In this document: positions 45,226 through 56,985 of the stretch, one piece after another
How the letters are laid out: the number at the start of each line of letters is the position of its first letter
How positions within the stretch are numbered: position 1 is the first letter of the stretch
Source: Maratus speciosus
Taxonomy: Eukaryota; Arthropoda; Arachnida; Araneae; Salticidae
Length of the DNA stretch: 64,000 bases
Direction: 5' to 3'
Assembly: GCA_963932465.1 (NCBI GenBank)
Contig: OZ010794.1
Coordinates: forward strand, 445,548,502-445,612,501
The notes under the pieces: generated by a model
Seen by the model: only the letters and a program-made list of their open reading frames with translations
Databases searched by the model: none
What the model was told of the DNA's origin: nothing
Program-made: the position numbers and the translations under genes

Positions 45226-46260
45226 GCTTCAACATTTCTCCAATTCTATTATAAGTAGTACTTAAACTTTATTTCTATAACTAAACGATGCACAGTGTGA
45301 AATAATGAAACACATTAAGGTAAACGCACCAATAGTGGGCCAGTTAAGGACATTTATATAATTATTATTAAAGTGTTAATGTAATTACATTAACTACATT
45401 AACTTTTAACACATTAACTGCATTAACTTTTGCATTAATGCTAAAGTTAAAGATATTTTTGAGCCTAATCCTAACCTTCGTGTATCAGAATAATTTTTTA
45501 AAGTTTCAAAATATATTCTTCGGATAAAATGAAAAATAAAAAACTTTACCTTCCTCTGTGCTCCAGTAGTCCTAGTCAATTTCTGATGCATGAACTTTTA
45601 ATTTTTCGGCTTATCCTACAAATTACAGTGTAATAGAGTGTACCAACAACAGTTTAATTTAAAATAAAATATAATATTAAAAAATATATATTTCAGATAA
45701 AGACTTATCTTTTAATAAAATCTATAAGAATTTGCCAAAAATCTGTTTTTGAAGATACTCTATAAATAAACAAATGTACCAGCAGAAAAAAAAAAAAGAA
45801 AAAGAGCAATTTAACAAATTACAACGACCATTTGGAAAATGATTTTTTCAAAGACTAAAATTTAAGACATAAAAAATCGCACGGAGTTGATTCTACATTA
45901 CGTACGCCATGGATTAAACATTAACATACCCATCATGAACAAATTTTAAAAGAAATTTCAGTCTTACAATTTTCGATACTGTAAATTCTGACACTTCTAC
46001 GGAGCTGGTCATACATTACGTACGCCATGGATTAAACATTAATATTCCTGGACCAATTTTAAATGAAATTTCATTTTTAAACTTCTAAACATCCTGCAAT
46101 ATTACTTTTTATATCGTCGTATATAAAAAAAAAAATGGAATTTTAATTGCAATTTGTTTGAAAGCTGTATCTCAATTTGTTTCTGAGTTATTAATATTTT
46201 TTTTGGTAGTTTTTATTACTTTTTTGTCATAGTGGCAACAGAAGTATCCATATCTGTTGT
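45226..46260. repeat. Dispersed repeat with internal 107-bp duplication
   Basis: 'ATTACGTACGCCATGGATTA' occurs at 45898 and 46015 with flanking similarity, a local tandem duplication. 46065-46260 is a copy of the repeat at 2660-2890. The part before 45880 contains short ATTAACT/TTAATGT repeats (45370-45440) and no gene. Confidence 0.6.
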
Positions 46261-46989
46261 AAGTAAATTGAAAATACAGATTACTGTATAGACCAATCAG
46301 AAAACGAATAAAATGCGGGATTCAATTAATAAAACGCTTCAGATATGTTTTTGATTTCCTACCCTGACCGAGGACAATAACCATTTTTCCAAATGGTTAA
46401 TAATTATTCTAAACAGTTTAAGGAAAGTTAGCATTTAAGGATGTTAATCAATCAGATTTCTTTCAGTCGTTTTTCAGAAAGTCATTTTGGATTTGTTTTT
46501 AAACTTCAAAAATTAGTAGCCCAACACTGGTACTGGTGCATTTACCTTACAGAGCAAATAAAAAAAAAGAATATGTTTTTCCAGCGAAGAAGTGGTAAAT
46601 TCATGATCATAGGTTCTTGTACAAGTTGATATGACTTCATTCATCATATGTAGAAGGGAAGAGTCTCTATAACATATAATCTCAGAACCTCTCCGGGGAA
46701 AGAGCCGCTAGTTAATTGCTATTCGCTCCTGAAAAAAAGGCACTTTCCTTACACTCATAATAATTGCTAAATGATTAATTTTGAAAATTTTTTTATTATA
46801 TCATTATTGCAAGAAGGATATCCAAAAAACAGTTTTACAAATGAATAATATTGATTATTTGCATAAATGTGCATGTTTAAAGACCATGCAAATTTTGCAT
46901 GAAACTTTGCATGATGTAGATAAATTTCTATCAGAGATTCAATGTACCTCTATCGTTTACTTTAACTAAGTAACAGTAGAAATGCAATT
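46261..46989. other. Unassigned non-coding stretch
   Basis: Two 62-codon frames (46441-46629, 46781-46969) show no domain and are not called. Nothing else recognised. Confidence 0.4.
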
Positions 46990-48506
46990 AAGTCATGTCT
47001 CTACATAACGAAATCAATTGTTCCAGTCAAGAAATTCATTATACAGACAATGGCATTGAAAATTTCCATTTAATTGGTAAACTTTGGAGAAAAAAAATTC
47101 AGGGGCCTCATCCCTTGTAATTAAGATTTTGAAATGTTTAATACTAAATATTAACTAGATATTGTATTTTTTATTTATTTAAACAATTTAGAGATCGAAA
47201 AATAACGATTATTTGAAAGCATGTTGAAAACGTGCATAAAGAAAACCTATATTTGTTTTAAACGAACAAATCTGTAATTTTTGAAAATTTTAACACTTTA
47301 AGGGGTTTTGGGAGTCTTACTTTTTACTTGGTAGTGCAATTTAGCAACAGGTCAGATTTCTTTTTTTTCTCAGTCTCTATAAAACATAAATGCATAAAAT
47401 TTTTATATAGATAACCTAATATCTCTTCTATTTAAAATATTTTTTTTTATATATTCAATATTGAAATTTTATTATATTTTTTTATGTTTAATTTTGAAAA
47501 AAAAAATAATTAATATTGTTTTTTGATTTGCATGCACTGCGCGCAAGACTGTAGCAAAACTATTGATTCAAGAGTTCCCAAAATATTGATAATGATGTAA
47601 AACTAATGTATCTTGAACGCATTTGTCAGCAATTTATTTATTTATTTTATTTGAAATTTAAATTTAAAATTAATTAAATTAAAAATGAAAAAAAAAACTC
47701 ATTCTTTTATAGAAAATTTGCCAATTTTAAATAATCAACGCAATTATAATACTAAATTTGAACTAAAAACTATTTGAAAAAGTTATTTGAAGTATACGTT
47801 CAAGATACATTAGTTTTAAATCATTATCAGTATTTTTGGGTGCTCTTGAACCAATAGTTTTGCTACAGTTTTGCGCGCAGTGCATGCAAGTCAAAAAACA
47901 ATTTAAATTTTTTAATCAAAATTAAACATAAAAAAATAAAATTCCAATATAGAATATTAAAAAAATTATTTTAAATATAAGAGATATTAGGTTGTACATA
48001 TTAAAAATTTTATCTATTTATGTTTTATAGAGACTGAAATTAAATGTGACATGTTGATAAATTGCACCGCCAGGTAAAAAGTAAGACTCCTGAGACCCCT
48101 AAACGAGGAATGCAGAATTGAATCGGGAATATTTTCTTTAATATAAAGTCATCACCTTATAACATGAAAGAAACTCATTATTTCATTTCGTAATTTTTTT
48201 TTCCTTGCTGTAAATTTTCACTTTTACTTTCATTGCCCTCTTACCATTATTGTTAACAACGACGTTTAAAATTTCAGTACCAGTGGGATTCTGCGCAACA
48301 ATTAGATTGTCATTCATCTGCCATCCATTGAAGCTTTTGCTAAACAAATGAAGCAAAATTTCTAAAAGATTTCTTTATATGGAGATAGATATTTCGCTAT
48401 ATGGAGATTAATTTTAATATAGTCATGAGAAAAAGTGACTCTTACTAAAAATTCGTTACGTTGAGAAATTCTTAATATGGAAATTCGTTATAGAGAGACT
48501 CGACTG
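46990..48506. mobile_element. Probable pogo/Tigger-like MITE, split by a T-type element
   Basis: Right end (inverted) CAGTCGAGTCTCTCTATAAC followed by TA outside is a clear Tigger-style terminus. A decayed left counterpart AGTCATGTCTCTACATAACG lies at 46991. The large palindrome at 47302-48099 sits between them. Left boundary uncertain. Confidence 0.55.
47302..48099. mobile_element. 798-bp palindromic TTAA element
   Basis: Arms of about 300 bases, inverted: GGGGTTTTGGGAGTCTTACT on the left and its relative GGGGTCTCAGGAGTCTTACT at the right end. TTAA on the left (47298-47301), TAAA on the right (48100-48103, one change). Landmarks GCACTGCGCGCAA and ACTAATGTATCTTGAACG recur inverted. Non-coding. 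Confidence 0.85.
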
Positions 48507-49273
48507 TATTTACCTGGAATATGTTTCTATAGCAAAACTACTAGAAATAATTTCTATAGTTTAACAATAAAAAAGTAAGCAAATATTCAGAATTCACTTC
48601 TGTAACTAAACCACTAGGGAGTATGTTAACATTATGTTATAAATGTAATTTATTACCTAGAATGCATTTCTAGAACTAAACTATCTCCAGTGATTAAAAA
48701 ATTATACCCTTTCACAAACATTTTAAAATATGAATTACATTGATTTTATTCATATGCATGAATTTTTGTGCAATAAACTAGATCCCTTCTATACACAGGT
48801 AAATATGTATACATTTTTGACAAAGAAAGTAGATAAATATCTATCCAAGGTTAAATGCACATAGTATAATATCTACTTCAAGTAAATAACATTAGAAATG
48901 TAATTTCATAAAAGAAGGAAATTAATTCAACTATCCTTACATTTATATCAACTCTAATTACACAACAGAAAATATGTAATTCCATTTGAATCTAAATGAT
49001 GAGTTCAAATGCAGTTTTGAAAACAAAGCTCCAGCCATAGATAAGCTAAAATAGCTGTAATTTTCTTTAATTTCATTCATTAAGGGTAAAATCTCAGACA
49101 TATGATGTGAGATATTTAGGGGAGACTAAGGGAATAGGGTATGTTTATATTTCTTATTCTAGAAAGTGTAATTTAGGAAATTCGTTGATTTTTTTAAACA
49201 GACAATTACTTTAAACAATTTTACATTAATTCATATTTTAAAATGAATAAAAATGTTAGTAATTGCTTAATTG
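48507..49273. repeat. Dispersed repeat Q relative
   Basis: 48800-49090 resembles 53985-54250 and 59040-59230 (TAACATTAGAAATGTAATT, AATCTAAATGATGAGTT, then an AGCTGTAATT...TTTCATT block). Diverged. No gene. Confidence 0.45.
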
Positions 49274-49277
49274 TTAA

Positions 49278-50615
49278 CCCGTTTATGCCTAGCGTCCCAT
49301 TTTTGGGACGCTTCAAATTTTAATAAATCTGTATAATTTTCTTCTTTTTTATAACATGAAAATTGTATGAAATGATTATTTATAAATGTCTTTATCTATT
49401 ACCGAAATATGGTAGCATAAGATGGATATTTATTTGCTTAACCCTTAAATGCCTGATTTTTCAAAAATCATTGTAATAATGTTTTTCGGCTTTCATTTTT
49501 TAAATAAATCATGGGAAAAATACTTTAAAAAATCATATTTTGTTTTAAGTATGGTTTACGGCTAAAAAACAGTTTGTTACTAATCGGAAATACTGGTCTT
49601 TAATTGAAAAAATAATTTTCCTTGATAGAATTCTATAATATTAAACACACAAAAATTTTAGGAACTATAATAAGAAATAAATTTTACTTGCTCACTGCAG
49701 AACAAAATAGGGTATTTCGCAAGCTTCCAAACAAAACAAAAAGAACAAGTAGCAATAATTGAAAAAATAAATCTATCTTTATTCTTAAACAGCACAAGTG
49801 TTGCTATCTACATGTTGAAAATCGATTTAATAATATTTTCAGAATGTATTTTATTGGCAACATTAGGCATTATAGCTTCAATATTATATTAATAGTATTT
49901 TAGAGCCTAAATTGGGTATGTTGCCGAAAAGCAACAACCGGCATTAAGGGTTAAAATGAAGGCATTTTTCGAAGTTTATGGATTTTCCGTTTTCATGATG
50001 GCGAATGTAAAAAGTAAGTTTATTTTTGTTTTTTCTACCAACTAACCAAATAAATAAGTCATAATCGTAGCTTGTAGACTTCTTTGAAATACGTATTTTT
50101 TTTAATTGCGAAATTATGTGTTCAAGCCTATATTTTATGCATTTTTGTAATGTATAAAATTTAGGGCGCTAGGCAAGAATGTGTACATATTTTTATTAGC
50201 CATTTAGGGGACAGTTATTTAGGTAAAGTCCTTTTCAAGATGATTATAAAACAAATTGTTTTAAAGCCTCAAATACAATTATTCTTAGTTTATTATTACT
50301 AATACATATAATGTTATTAGTGTCTGTAAAGAAATATCCATATTTTTTTAGTAATTCATAAAAATACAAATTATAGTGTATAATATACAACTTAAAAGTT
50401 TATTTTATATAAATATAGGCAAAACATATAATTATGCATATTATATTATTACAAATATTTTGCATATTCTCATATTTAGTACGTTTACATTTTATCAAAT
50501 AAATACAAAAATTGTTTAGCGTAAATTTTTTTAGTATTTTTCCATTTCATTTGACAACATTTAAAAGTGATTTGACCAACAAATTCGAGAAAATTAAAAT
50601 TCAGGCACAAATGGG
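49278..50615. mobile_element. TTAA-type MITE PB-A, copy 2, host of PB-B
   Basis: TTAA then CCCGTTTATGCCTAGCGTCC at the left; AGGCACAAATGGG then TTAA at the right. CCC-led termini with TTAA duplication are piggyBac-like. 1,338 bp including the PB-B insertion; about 829 bp without. Copy 1 at 25141-25820 is inverted relative to it. Confidence 0.85.
49442..49950. mobile_element. TTAA-type MITE PB-B nested in PB-A
   Basis: 509 bp, CCCTTAAATGCC to GGCATTAAGGG, with TTAA at 49438-49441 and 49951-49954. The other PB-A copy reads straight through this point with one TTAA, confirming the insertion. Confidence 0.92.
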
Positions 50616-50825
50616 TTAAAAGAGAAATAAACTTGAAATACGAAATGAAAATTTGACCCTTTATACTTCGACTCCGGGATCTAATGGAACAAACCGATGT
50701 CTATCAGGACACATTAATATTAAGTCGAGTCATGAGTAGTAATTTCCGATGCACTAAGTAGAATCTATTGTTCGTATCTATCGACTATGAGTCATCGGGT
50801 AAAACGAGTTTTTCTTTTGATTATA

Positions 50826-51276
50826 CACTGAGTGTCCCAAAAATGACTGATAGATTTAAAAATTCAATAACTTGCAAACGGTTGCAGATATTAAAAAAAT
50901 TCTTGCAGTAGTGTTATGTAAGATGTCAGGAGTTTTAACGCTGCGATTCTCAGTTTTAGTTACAAATAGCATCAATAGATGGCGCTGCAAGCAATAACTA
51001 CTAAATCCAGGCTCGATCTTTCGGCCTCTCTCTTCTTCCATTTGAAAAAAGATTAAAATGTATTGAATGGATCCCGAAGTACCAGAAATCGGATCTGGAC
51101 TGAGCACATATTGCTCTCAGCGCCATCTATTGTTTGAAATTCGAACTAAAATCAAGAATTACAGTAAAAAACTCCTGACATCATACATAACTCTCCTGCA
51201 AGAATTTTTTTAATATCTGTCACCGTTTTCAAGTTATTGAATTTTAAAATCCATCATTCATTTATTGGACACCAGG
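50826..51276. mobile_element. Palindromic Tc1/mariner-type MITE, second copy
   Basis: 451 bp, same family as 23559-24010 (GTGTCCCAAAAATGACTGAT; TTCTTGCAG; GATGGCGCTGCAAGCAATAA). TA at both edges. The outermost bases (CACTGA, CCAGG) have diverged. Confidence 0.88.
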
Positions 51277-51278
51277 TA

Positions 51279-51769
51279 AATGAGGATTCAGTTGGTCTTC
51301 TGTCAACTGTTTTGTGTGATGCACGTTATATTAAGGCTGTTCTCAAAGAGGCAAATTTATGACATAAGTTCAATGACATATTCAATAATCGGTAATAGCT
51401 AATCTGTTTATTTGTTCCCAATACCATCTAGTACAGACTTGTAATAACCGTAACTCTGTAGTCATAATAAATTATAACGGATTTCGAAAATTGTGCATTC
51501 ACAGTATCACAGTGATCACGAAGTTTAGTTTCTGAGTAATCACAAACTGTAATCTAGAAATTTTAACCAAATCGTGATTTTCCCTTAAAATTTGAAATAA
51601 TCGATAAAATTATTCATGTACTATTATTCCGTAATCCAGCTGTTTCGTTTAAAAACCATGAAAAGTCGGTAAATTGAAATACAGTTTTCAAACATGTTAC
51701 ATTTGAAAGAACACCCTTTTCAGAAATTAATACTCAGAAAATAGAGTACTTTCATGTTAGCTTGGCGCA
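51279..51769. other. Unassigned non-coding stretch
   Basis: No gene or recognised element. Confidence 0.4.
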
Positions 51770-52945
51770 GGTGATAAATCGACAAATATTGTTCCTATTG
51801 ACATAATTCATATTGCATTAATTTCACTTGGAATATAAACCTTTAACCCACTTCATTTAAAAAGCATGACTTTTATTTAAAATATAAACATTTCAAATAC
51901 ATATATTACAATTTAAATATATGCCATTAAACTTGTTTCCTTTATAATAAATAACAACAATAATCAATAGCATAGCATTTTATTTCAATTTCAAGGCCTT
52001 GTTTCTAACTTACATATGTGAAAAAAAACTGCTATTGGAAAAAAGAAAAAAAAAAGTTACTGGCGACATTTGCCACCGGATAACAAGAAGAGTACTACTT
52101 GATTATCCCGTCGACCAATTTCGCCAAATTATATAAATTGCCAAACTACGCACCAAAATATACAAATTGACATAATTTTTATTTAAAATGACAAAAGAAC
52201 AAATAAATTAGTAAAACATTAATAAAAGTACAAATAAAACGTGGAATTAAAAATCACTTGATGACGTAACAAACATTTGTAACGTGTTTAATGTCTGTGG
52301 AATATTTTGCAGATCCTTTGAGAGGGCCTCTCTTTGCCAGACGGCGGGCGCCGCGAAGGATCAGGTGACTTTCGAGAGAATTGATATTTAAAAAACATTT
52401 TTTCTTTCTTCTTCCTTTTTAGTTTAGTTTTTATTGTGAATGTGAATCTCGAACGCAGCATGCTGGCTGTGTATTTCTTGATCTTCCGAAAAGGGAGAAA
52501 TAAATATTCTTGAACATATAAAAGAAATTATCTTGGATTCCCACTGTGGAATATATATATATTTAACAAGTATTATTCAAATGTTTTCGTTGTATATACT
52601 GTATATATTTAAAAGTATAAATAGAATAATCAAAGTTTTTAATATTCCTGTGATTACTTATACTGAACAACACCTGCGCCACTTTCAGTTGTGAAATATG
52701 CTCGATTAGTTTAATATGATTTAAAACAGATCGTGAATTCTTGAACTTATCTCTCCCAACTTTGATTTAAATTCAGAATAATGTGAAACTAGTGAAAAAC
52801 ATGAAGATTATTCTTTAATGTCAAGTGAATGCGACATTTACGATCAGCCATTATTAATAATTAATCTTATAATTTGGCGGTAATTTTCTTCGTCGACGGG
52901 ATAATCAAGTGGTACCTATAAAAGTACCGAAAATAGAGTTGAGTT
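51770..52945. repeat. Dispersed repeat P, copy 2, interrupted
   Basis: 51770-52090 and 52917-52945 are colinear with 12660-12985; the segment between is a separate TIR element. Similarity resumes at ATAAAAGTACCGAAA on the right. Confidence 0.72.
52097..52910. mobile_element. 814-bp element with ACTTGATTATCCCGTCGAC ends
   Basis: A perfect 19-bp TIR at 52097-52115 and 52892-52910. Flanked by agtact and ggtacc, so GTAC may be the target duplication. Non-coding; a GC-rich hairpin (GATCCTTTG...GCGAAGGATC) lies at 52313-52362. A fragment of the same family is at 8150-8218. Superfamily unknown. Confidence 0.8.
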
Positions 52946-53984
52946 TTCTAAGAGTTTGCTTTTAAATTAAAAACTATCTTCATTGGTTCATAGAGGAATG
53001 ACGTAAAACGCATATTAATACTACAGGAATTAAAATATTCAATGCGCGAAAGTTTTTAAAATTTTTATCAATGAATTTTCATTGTTTACATTTGTAAAAT
53101 TAATCACGATTTTAAAAATAGTTTGTCGATTGCACAATTCATTGAATTTTTTTAAAGTTTTGATTGTTTTGCTGGAAAAAATGTTGAATAGAGGTAATTT
53201 CATGTAGTAGAGATTTATATTTAGACAGAAAAGTTTTCTCATCACATCTCAAATTAAAATTAAGTCTAACATGGCTCCACCTTATCCTTGACTGCTAAGA
53301 CAAATGGGTTCTTAAGGGAATCGTTGCATTGCCTTTTATTATATTTAGATTCTAATCGTAATCCTATCATAATGCAATTTCTCAGTAATTTGTATTGGGA
53401 AGCTATAAAATCATAATTTCTCTCTTGTGCAAGGTTACGGAATACCCTCTTTACCATTTTTCATTAAAAAATAGTAAGCTTCTGATAAATATTTCAAGAA
53501 ACTGTCTTCATATCACTTGTGTATACTGAGGGTGTGTGTCTGTGAGGGGGGGGGGGGGGGGAGAAAGATTGATCGAGGTATTCATCATATGTAGAGTACA
53601 AAATCTATGTAGTCGAAATATAATTATAATTAACTTGCTCAAGTAATTTTGATATAAAAAACAATTTCAATTGTAACCCAAACGTGATTGTAGTAGAAAA
53701 TTGGTAAAATTAGGGTATTAAAATCCTTTTTTAAAATCGGGTATCAAGAAACGGAATGATAATATAAGTTTCATAAACAGAAGCATATTCGTAATCTGGT
53801 TTCAGAAATAAAAAGTAATCGTAATCGATTACAGTATTGTGAAATCGATTTAAAAAGTGTGGTCTAGTATTGCCAAAACACAGAGAAAAATCAATTACGA
53901 TTTCAGAGAATTCTTGCTTCACTTTATTTATTTCATACATTTTAATCTAAAAATATGAAATAAAGAAAAAAACACAAGCAAATA
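52946..53984. other. Unassigned non-coding stretch
   Basis: Short frames only, none with a domain. A G-run of about 17 at 53545-53561. Confidence 0.4.
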
Positions 53985-54880
53985 TTATATCCTAGATTAA
54001 ATGTGCATTTATCATTTACTCCAAGAAAGTAACATTAGAAGTATAATTGAGTAAAACAAGTCTATGAATCTAAGAGATCTTCACAGTAATTACATTTTAG
54101 CAAACATATAATTATAGTTGAACCTAAATGATAAGTTTAAATGTTAGATATTAAAATGCTTAAAGCTCAAGTTACAATTAGTGCTTAAAGTATAAGTAAA
54201 TTAAGGTAACTGTAATTAGTTTCATTGACTCAAGATAGGTTATTAAATATTAATGAGAAAAGCACTTAGCTCATACATTACCAAAGTAGTGTTTTGTTCA
54301 TTAATATTTGGAATAAATTTTAATGAATTTTAATTACTATCCCACATGTAATAGTATGAATTTTCTAACAGAATTCATGTAATATAGAATGTTTCAAAGT
54401 AATTAAGTTATGATTTGGGATAAACTATGTATGTGCATTCAGTATGTTAAAAAAACCCGTACTGATTTTAAAATTCAATAATCTGTTAATTATGATAAAC
54501 ATAAATGTGTATTAAGTGGTATTTTTAGGTATTATTCACACACAAAGTAACTCATAAATTTCACATTTAGTGATTAAAAAAGAACACTTTTAGTCAATAG
54601 ATGGAACTGGGATTGCTCAATATGTAAGAATGCAAACCTAAAGAGTGAAGTTTGATCTAAAGATCTTTCGTTTTTACTCTTGATCCCCTTTAGCATGTTT
54701 TCATATTCATGATACATTTTATAAGAAAAAAAATTAGAGATCAGCAGAAAATTCTTTTTCGGCCCAAAGTCTGAATTTCGCCTAAGATTCATTTTCACCG
54801 AAAATGCTGCCGAAAGTTCGGCCATTACCGAAGCTCGACCGAAACTATCTGTATTCTCGTTTTTTCCTTTGAAAATTTTC
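53985..54880. repeat. Dispersed repeat Q with CCGAAA-rich end
   Basis: Direct relative of 59040-59570: AACAAGTCTATGAATCTAAG, GACTCAAGATAGGTTATTA, TTTTGTTCATTA. Near its right side 54735-54850 has many CGAAA/TTTCGG words (TTTTTCGGCCCAAAGTCTG, GACCGAAAC), as at 59463-59560 and 56690-56745. Such subterminal arrays are common in hAT elements; no intact end pair was established. Confidence 0.5.
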
Positions 54881-55980
54881 AACATTACTCATTGATTTGA
54901 CCTGTAACGACTCAAATGAGGCACTTTAATTTATTGCTATGAATTTCATTGTTTATAATTATCAGTCATCTTTGACTCAAGACGTGAGTGCAAATTATAA
55001 ATCAAGCTATGCATATATGACTAAACTTTGAAGACGCTTTCTCCGTGCTCATTAAAAGCTGAAGACTTAACAGTAATAGAAATTTTTTAGCCTGAAACCG
55101 CAGAAGTGTATTAAATGCTGTCTAAGAAAGGTAACAGATGAAGATAATTTACAAAAATCATTATAAAAGATAAATCGAGGTATGTTTACCTAAAACATTC
55201 TTTTATTAGATGAAATACGTATAACTAGAATATCACTCTGTTTTGTGGATGAATTAATTACATTTTATTTTATATGAAAATAGAATGTTCTGTTCAGAGG
55301 CGGAGAGAGCCAAATTAGGACTAGTAAATAAAATCTCCAAACAGGGGCGCATTTCCAAAACGTTTTTTAGGGGAGCGGTGAAGGTGGCAAAATTTTTCTT
55401 TGGCGGAAGTGAGCAAATGTTTATTTTGATCTTGTCGTGCACATCTGAGAAAAATAAAGATACACTTTCATTCTTGCATATATTTTTAAAATCATGTAAA
55501 GTGCTCAATAATGTTAAATATTCCTCACTTTGAGATTGTTGATATAAAAAATAAAATTGACAATTAATAATTTCTAGGCTCAAGTGTTGTCTTGAGCAAG
55601 TTATTTTCTCTTTTGTGCATTTTTAAAAATCTGATGCATTTTTATCATATTCTTTAACGAGGACACTGCCATCCACTAGCTCTCCCAAATAGCTCTGCCG
55701 TTTGCGAAGAACACGCATGTACTTGCATAAAAGGGGGTAAATCTGGAAGGTATTAAAATTAATGTACATTTATGAAATTAATTATTTTTGTATAATTTAT
55801 ATGTTTATTAAAACTTAATTAAATATTCATTATTGAATTTGTTCTCCGTTTTTTAACAACGTTGTTGAGTAATTATTGATGAATGCGTATGATTATTGAT
55901 TGTCATAAAGTAATAAAATATAAAAGTTATTATTTATGTTCTGCTTTTGTTTGAAACTTATACACATGCTTACATATATA
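54881..55980. other. Unassigned non-coding stretch
   Basis: No gene recognised. A pair of opposite frames at 55254-55583 lacks any domain. Possibly interior of a large decayed CCGAAA-type element that would end near 56747 (inference). Confidence 0.4.
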
Positions 55981-56592
55981 CAGGGTATATCTGAAATACT
56001 TCAACAAACTTAGAGGGATGATAGTACCCATGAAGACGAACAAAAAATGCAATGGAACACGGAGTCTCAAATGAAGTTTAAAGGATGAAAATCGAGAAAA
56101 TGAGTCTGGAAATGGACAAACAGACAAGAAAGAAACACTCCAGAAAATTATTTATTGCTCAAAATAGGTACAACACAGCTCGTGATGTCAAGAGAAAACA
56201 AATATTTCACAACAATTGTTCAAAGTGTCGTCCGCGGTCATTATTACACAGAGTATATCTACAGACGAACGACTGGCGGACACGCTCGAAGACTTCTGGA
56301 ATTTCCTGGATTTCTCCTGCAGCGGATTCCTGCTCGCAGATTTGTTTGGCTTCCTTCCAAGTTTTTGTTATTTCTTTCTGACCGGATATACACAAAGTGA
56401 AAGGAAAACCAGCTTCGTGTTACTAGCCAGTTCTGCAGAAAAGCAGCATGCGAGATTTCAATATTTTTATTAGTTTTGCAATTTTCACCCTTTAAACGTC
56501 ATTTTCGACCCCATGTTCCATTGCATTTTTTGTTCGACTTGATGAGTACTATCATCCCCTTAAGTTTGTTGAAGCATTTCAGATACACCTTG
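55981..56592. mobile_element. 612-bp Tc1/IS630-type element, palindromic arms
   Basis: Ends CAGGGTATATCTGAAATAC and inverse CAGATACACCTTG, each flanked by TA. Arms of about 120 bases share CTTCAACAAACTTA, GATGATAGTAC and AAAAAATGCAATGGAACA. Keeps a transposase C-terminal remnant in the middle, so it is an internal-deletion derivative. Confidence 0.88.
56207..56395 (-). pseudogene. IS630/Tc1-type transposase C-terminal remnant
   Basis: A 62-codon minus-strand frame ending EVFERVRQSFVCRYTLC and NDRGRHFEQLL. A run of 'V/F-x-x-V-R-x-x-x-x-R-x-x-x-C' then 'GGxHFEHLL' at the very C-terminus is a common ending of arthropod mariner-like transposases. No catalytic residues remain. Confidence 0.6.
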
Positions 56593-56825
56593 TATACGTA
56601 TATTTTGTTTGTTAGAAAAGTGTTTATATGTATAATTAATTATATTAATGTACGTATTAATTACTTTAATTTTTTTGGGCAATTTCGTTTTTGTTTTCAG
56701 CCGAATCTGGAAGAATACCGAAATTCGGTTTCGGTCAAACACTAAAAATAATATTGATTTGGTTATTAATGTTTATCTCTAAAAGTATCCAAATAATGCA
56801 CAAAGAACAAAAAATATATTTCTAT

Positions 56826-56949
56826 TAGGTAGCTTTCATTACAAAAAGCTACCTATTGCAGCCGTTCGGAGGAAAGCGATTTCAAAAAATTTTGGTATAT
56901 TTTCATCGATCATGACCCCCAGACCCCGAAACCACCCTCCGTTCAAAAT

Positions 56950-56985
<36 letters not shown>

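Noticed and set aside
50856..51107. 83-codon frame similar to one at 23.7 kb, as a conserved protein
   Set aside because: Both lie in copies of the same palindromic MITE; similarity is at the DNA level and includes non-coding arms.
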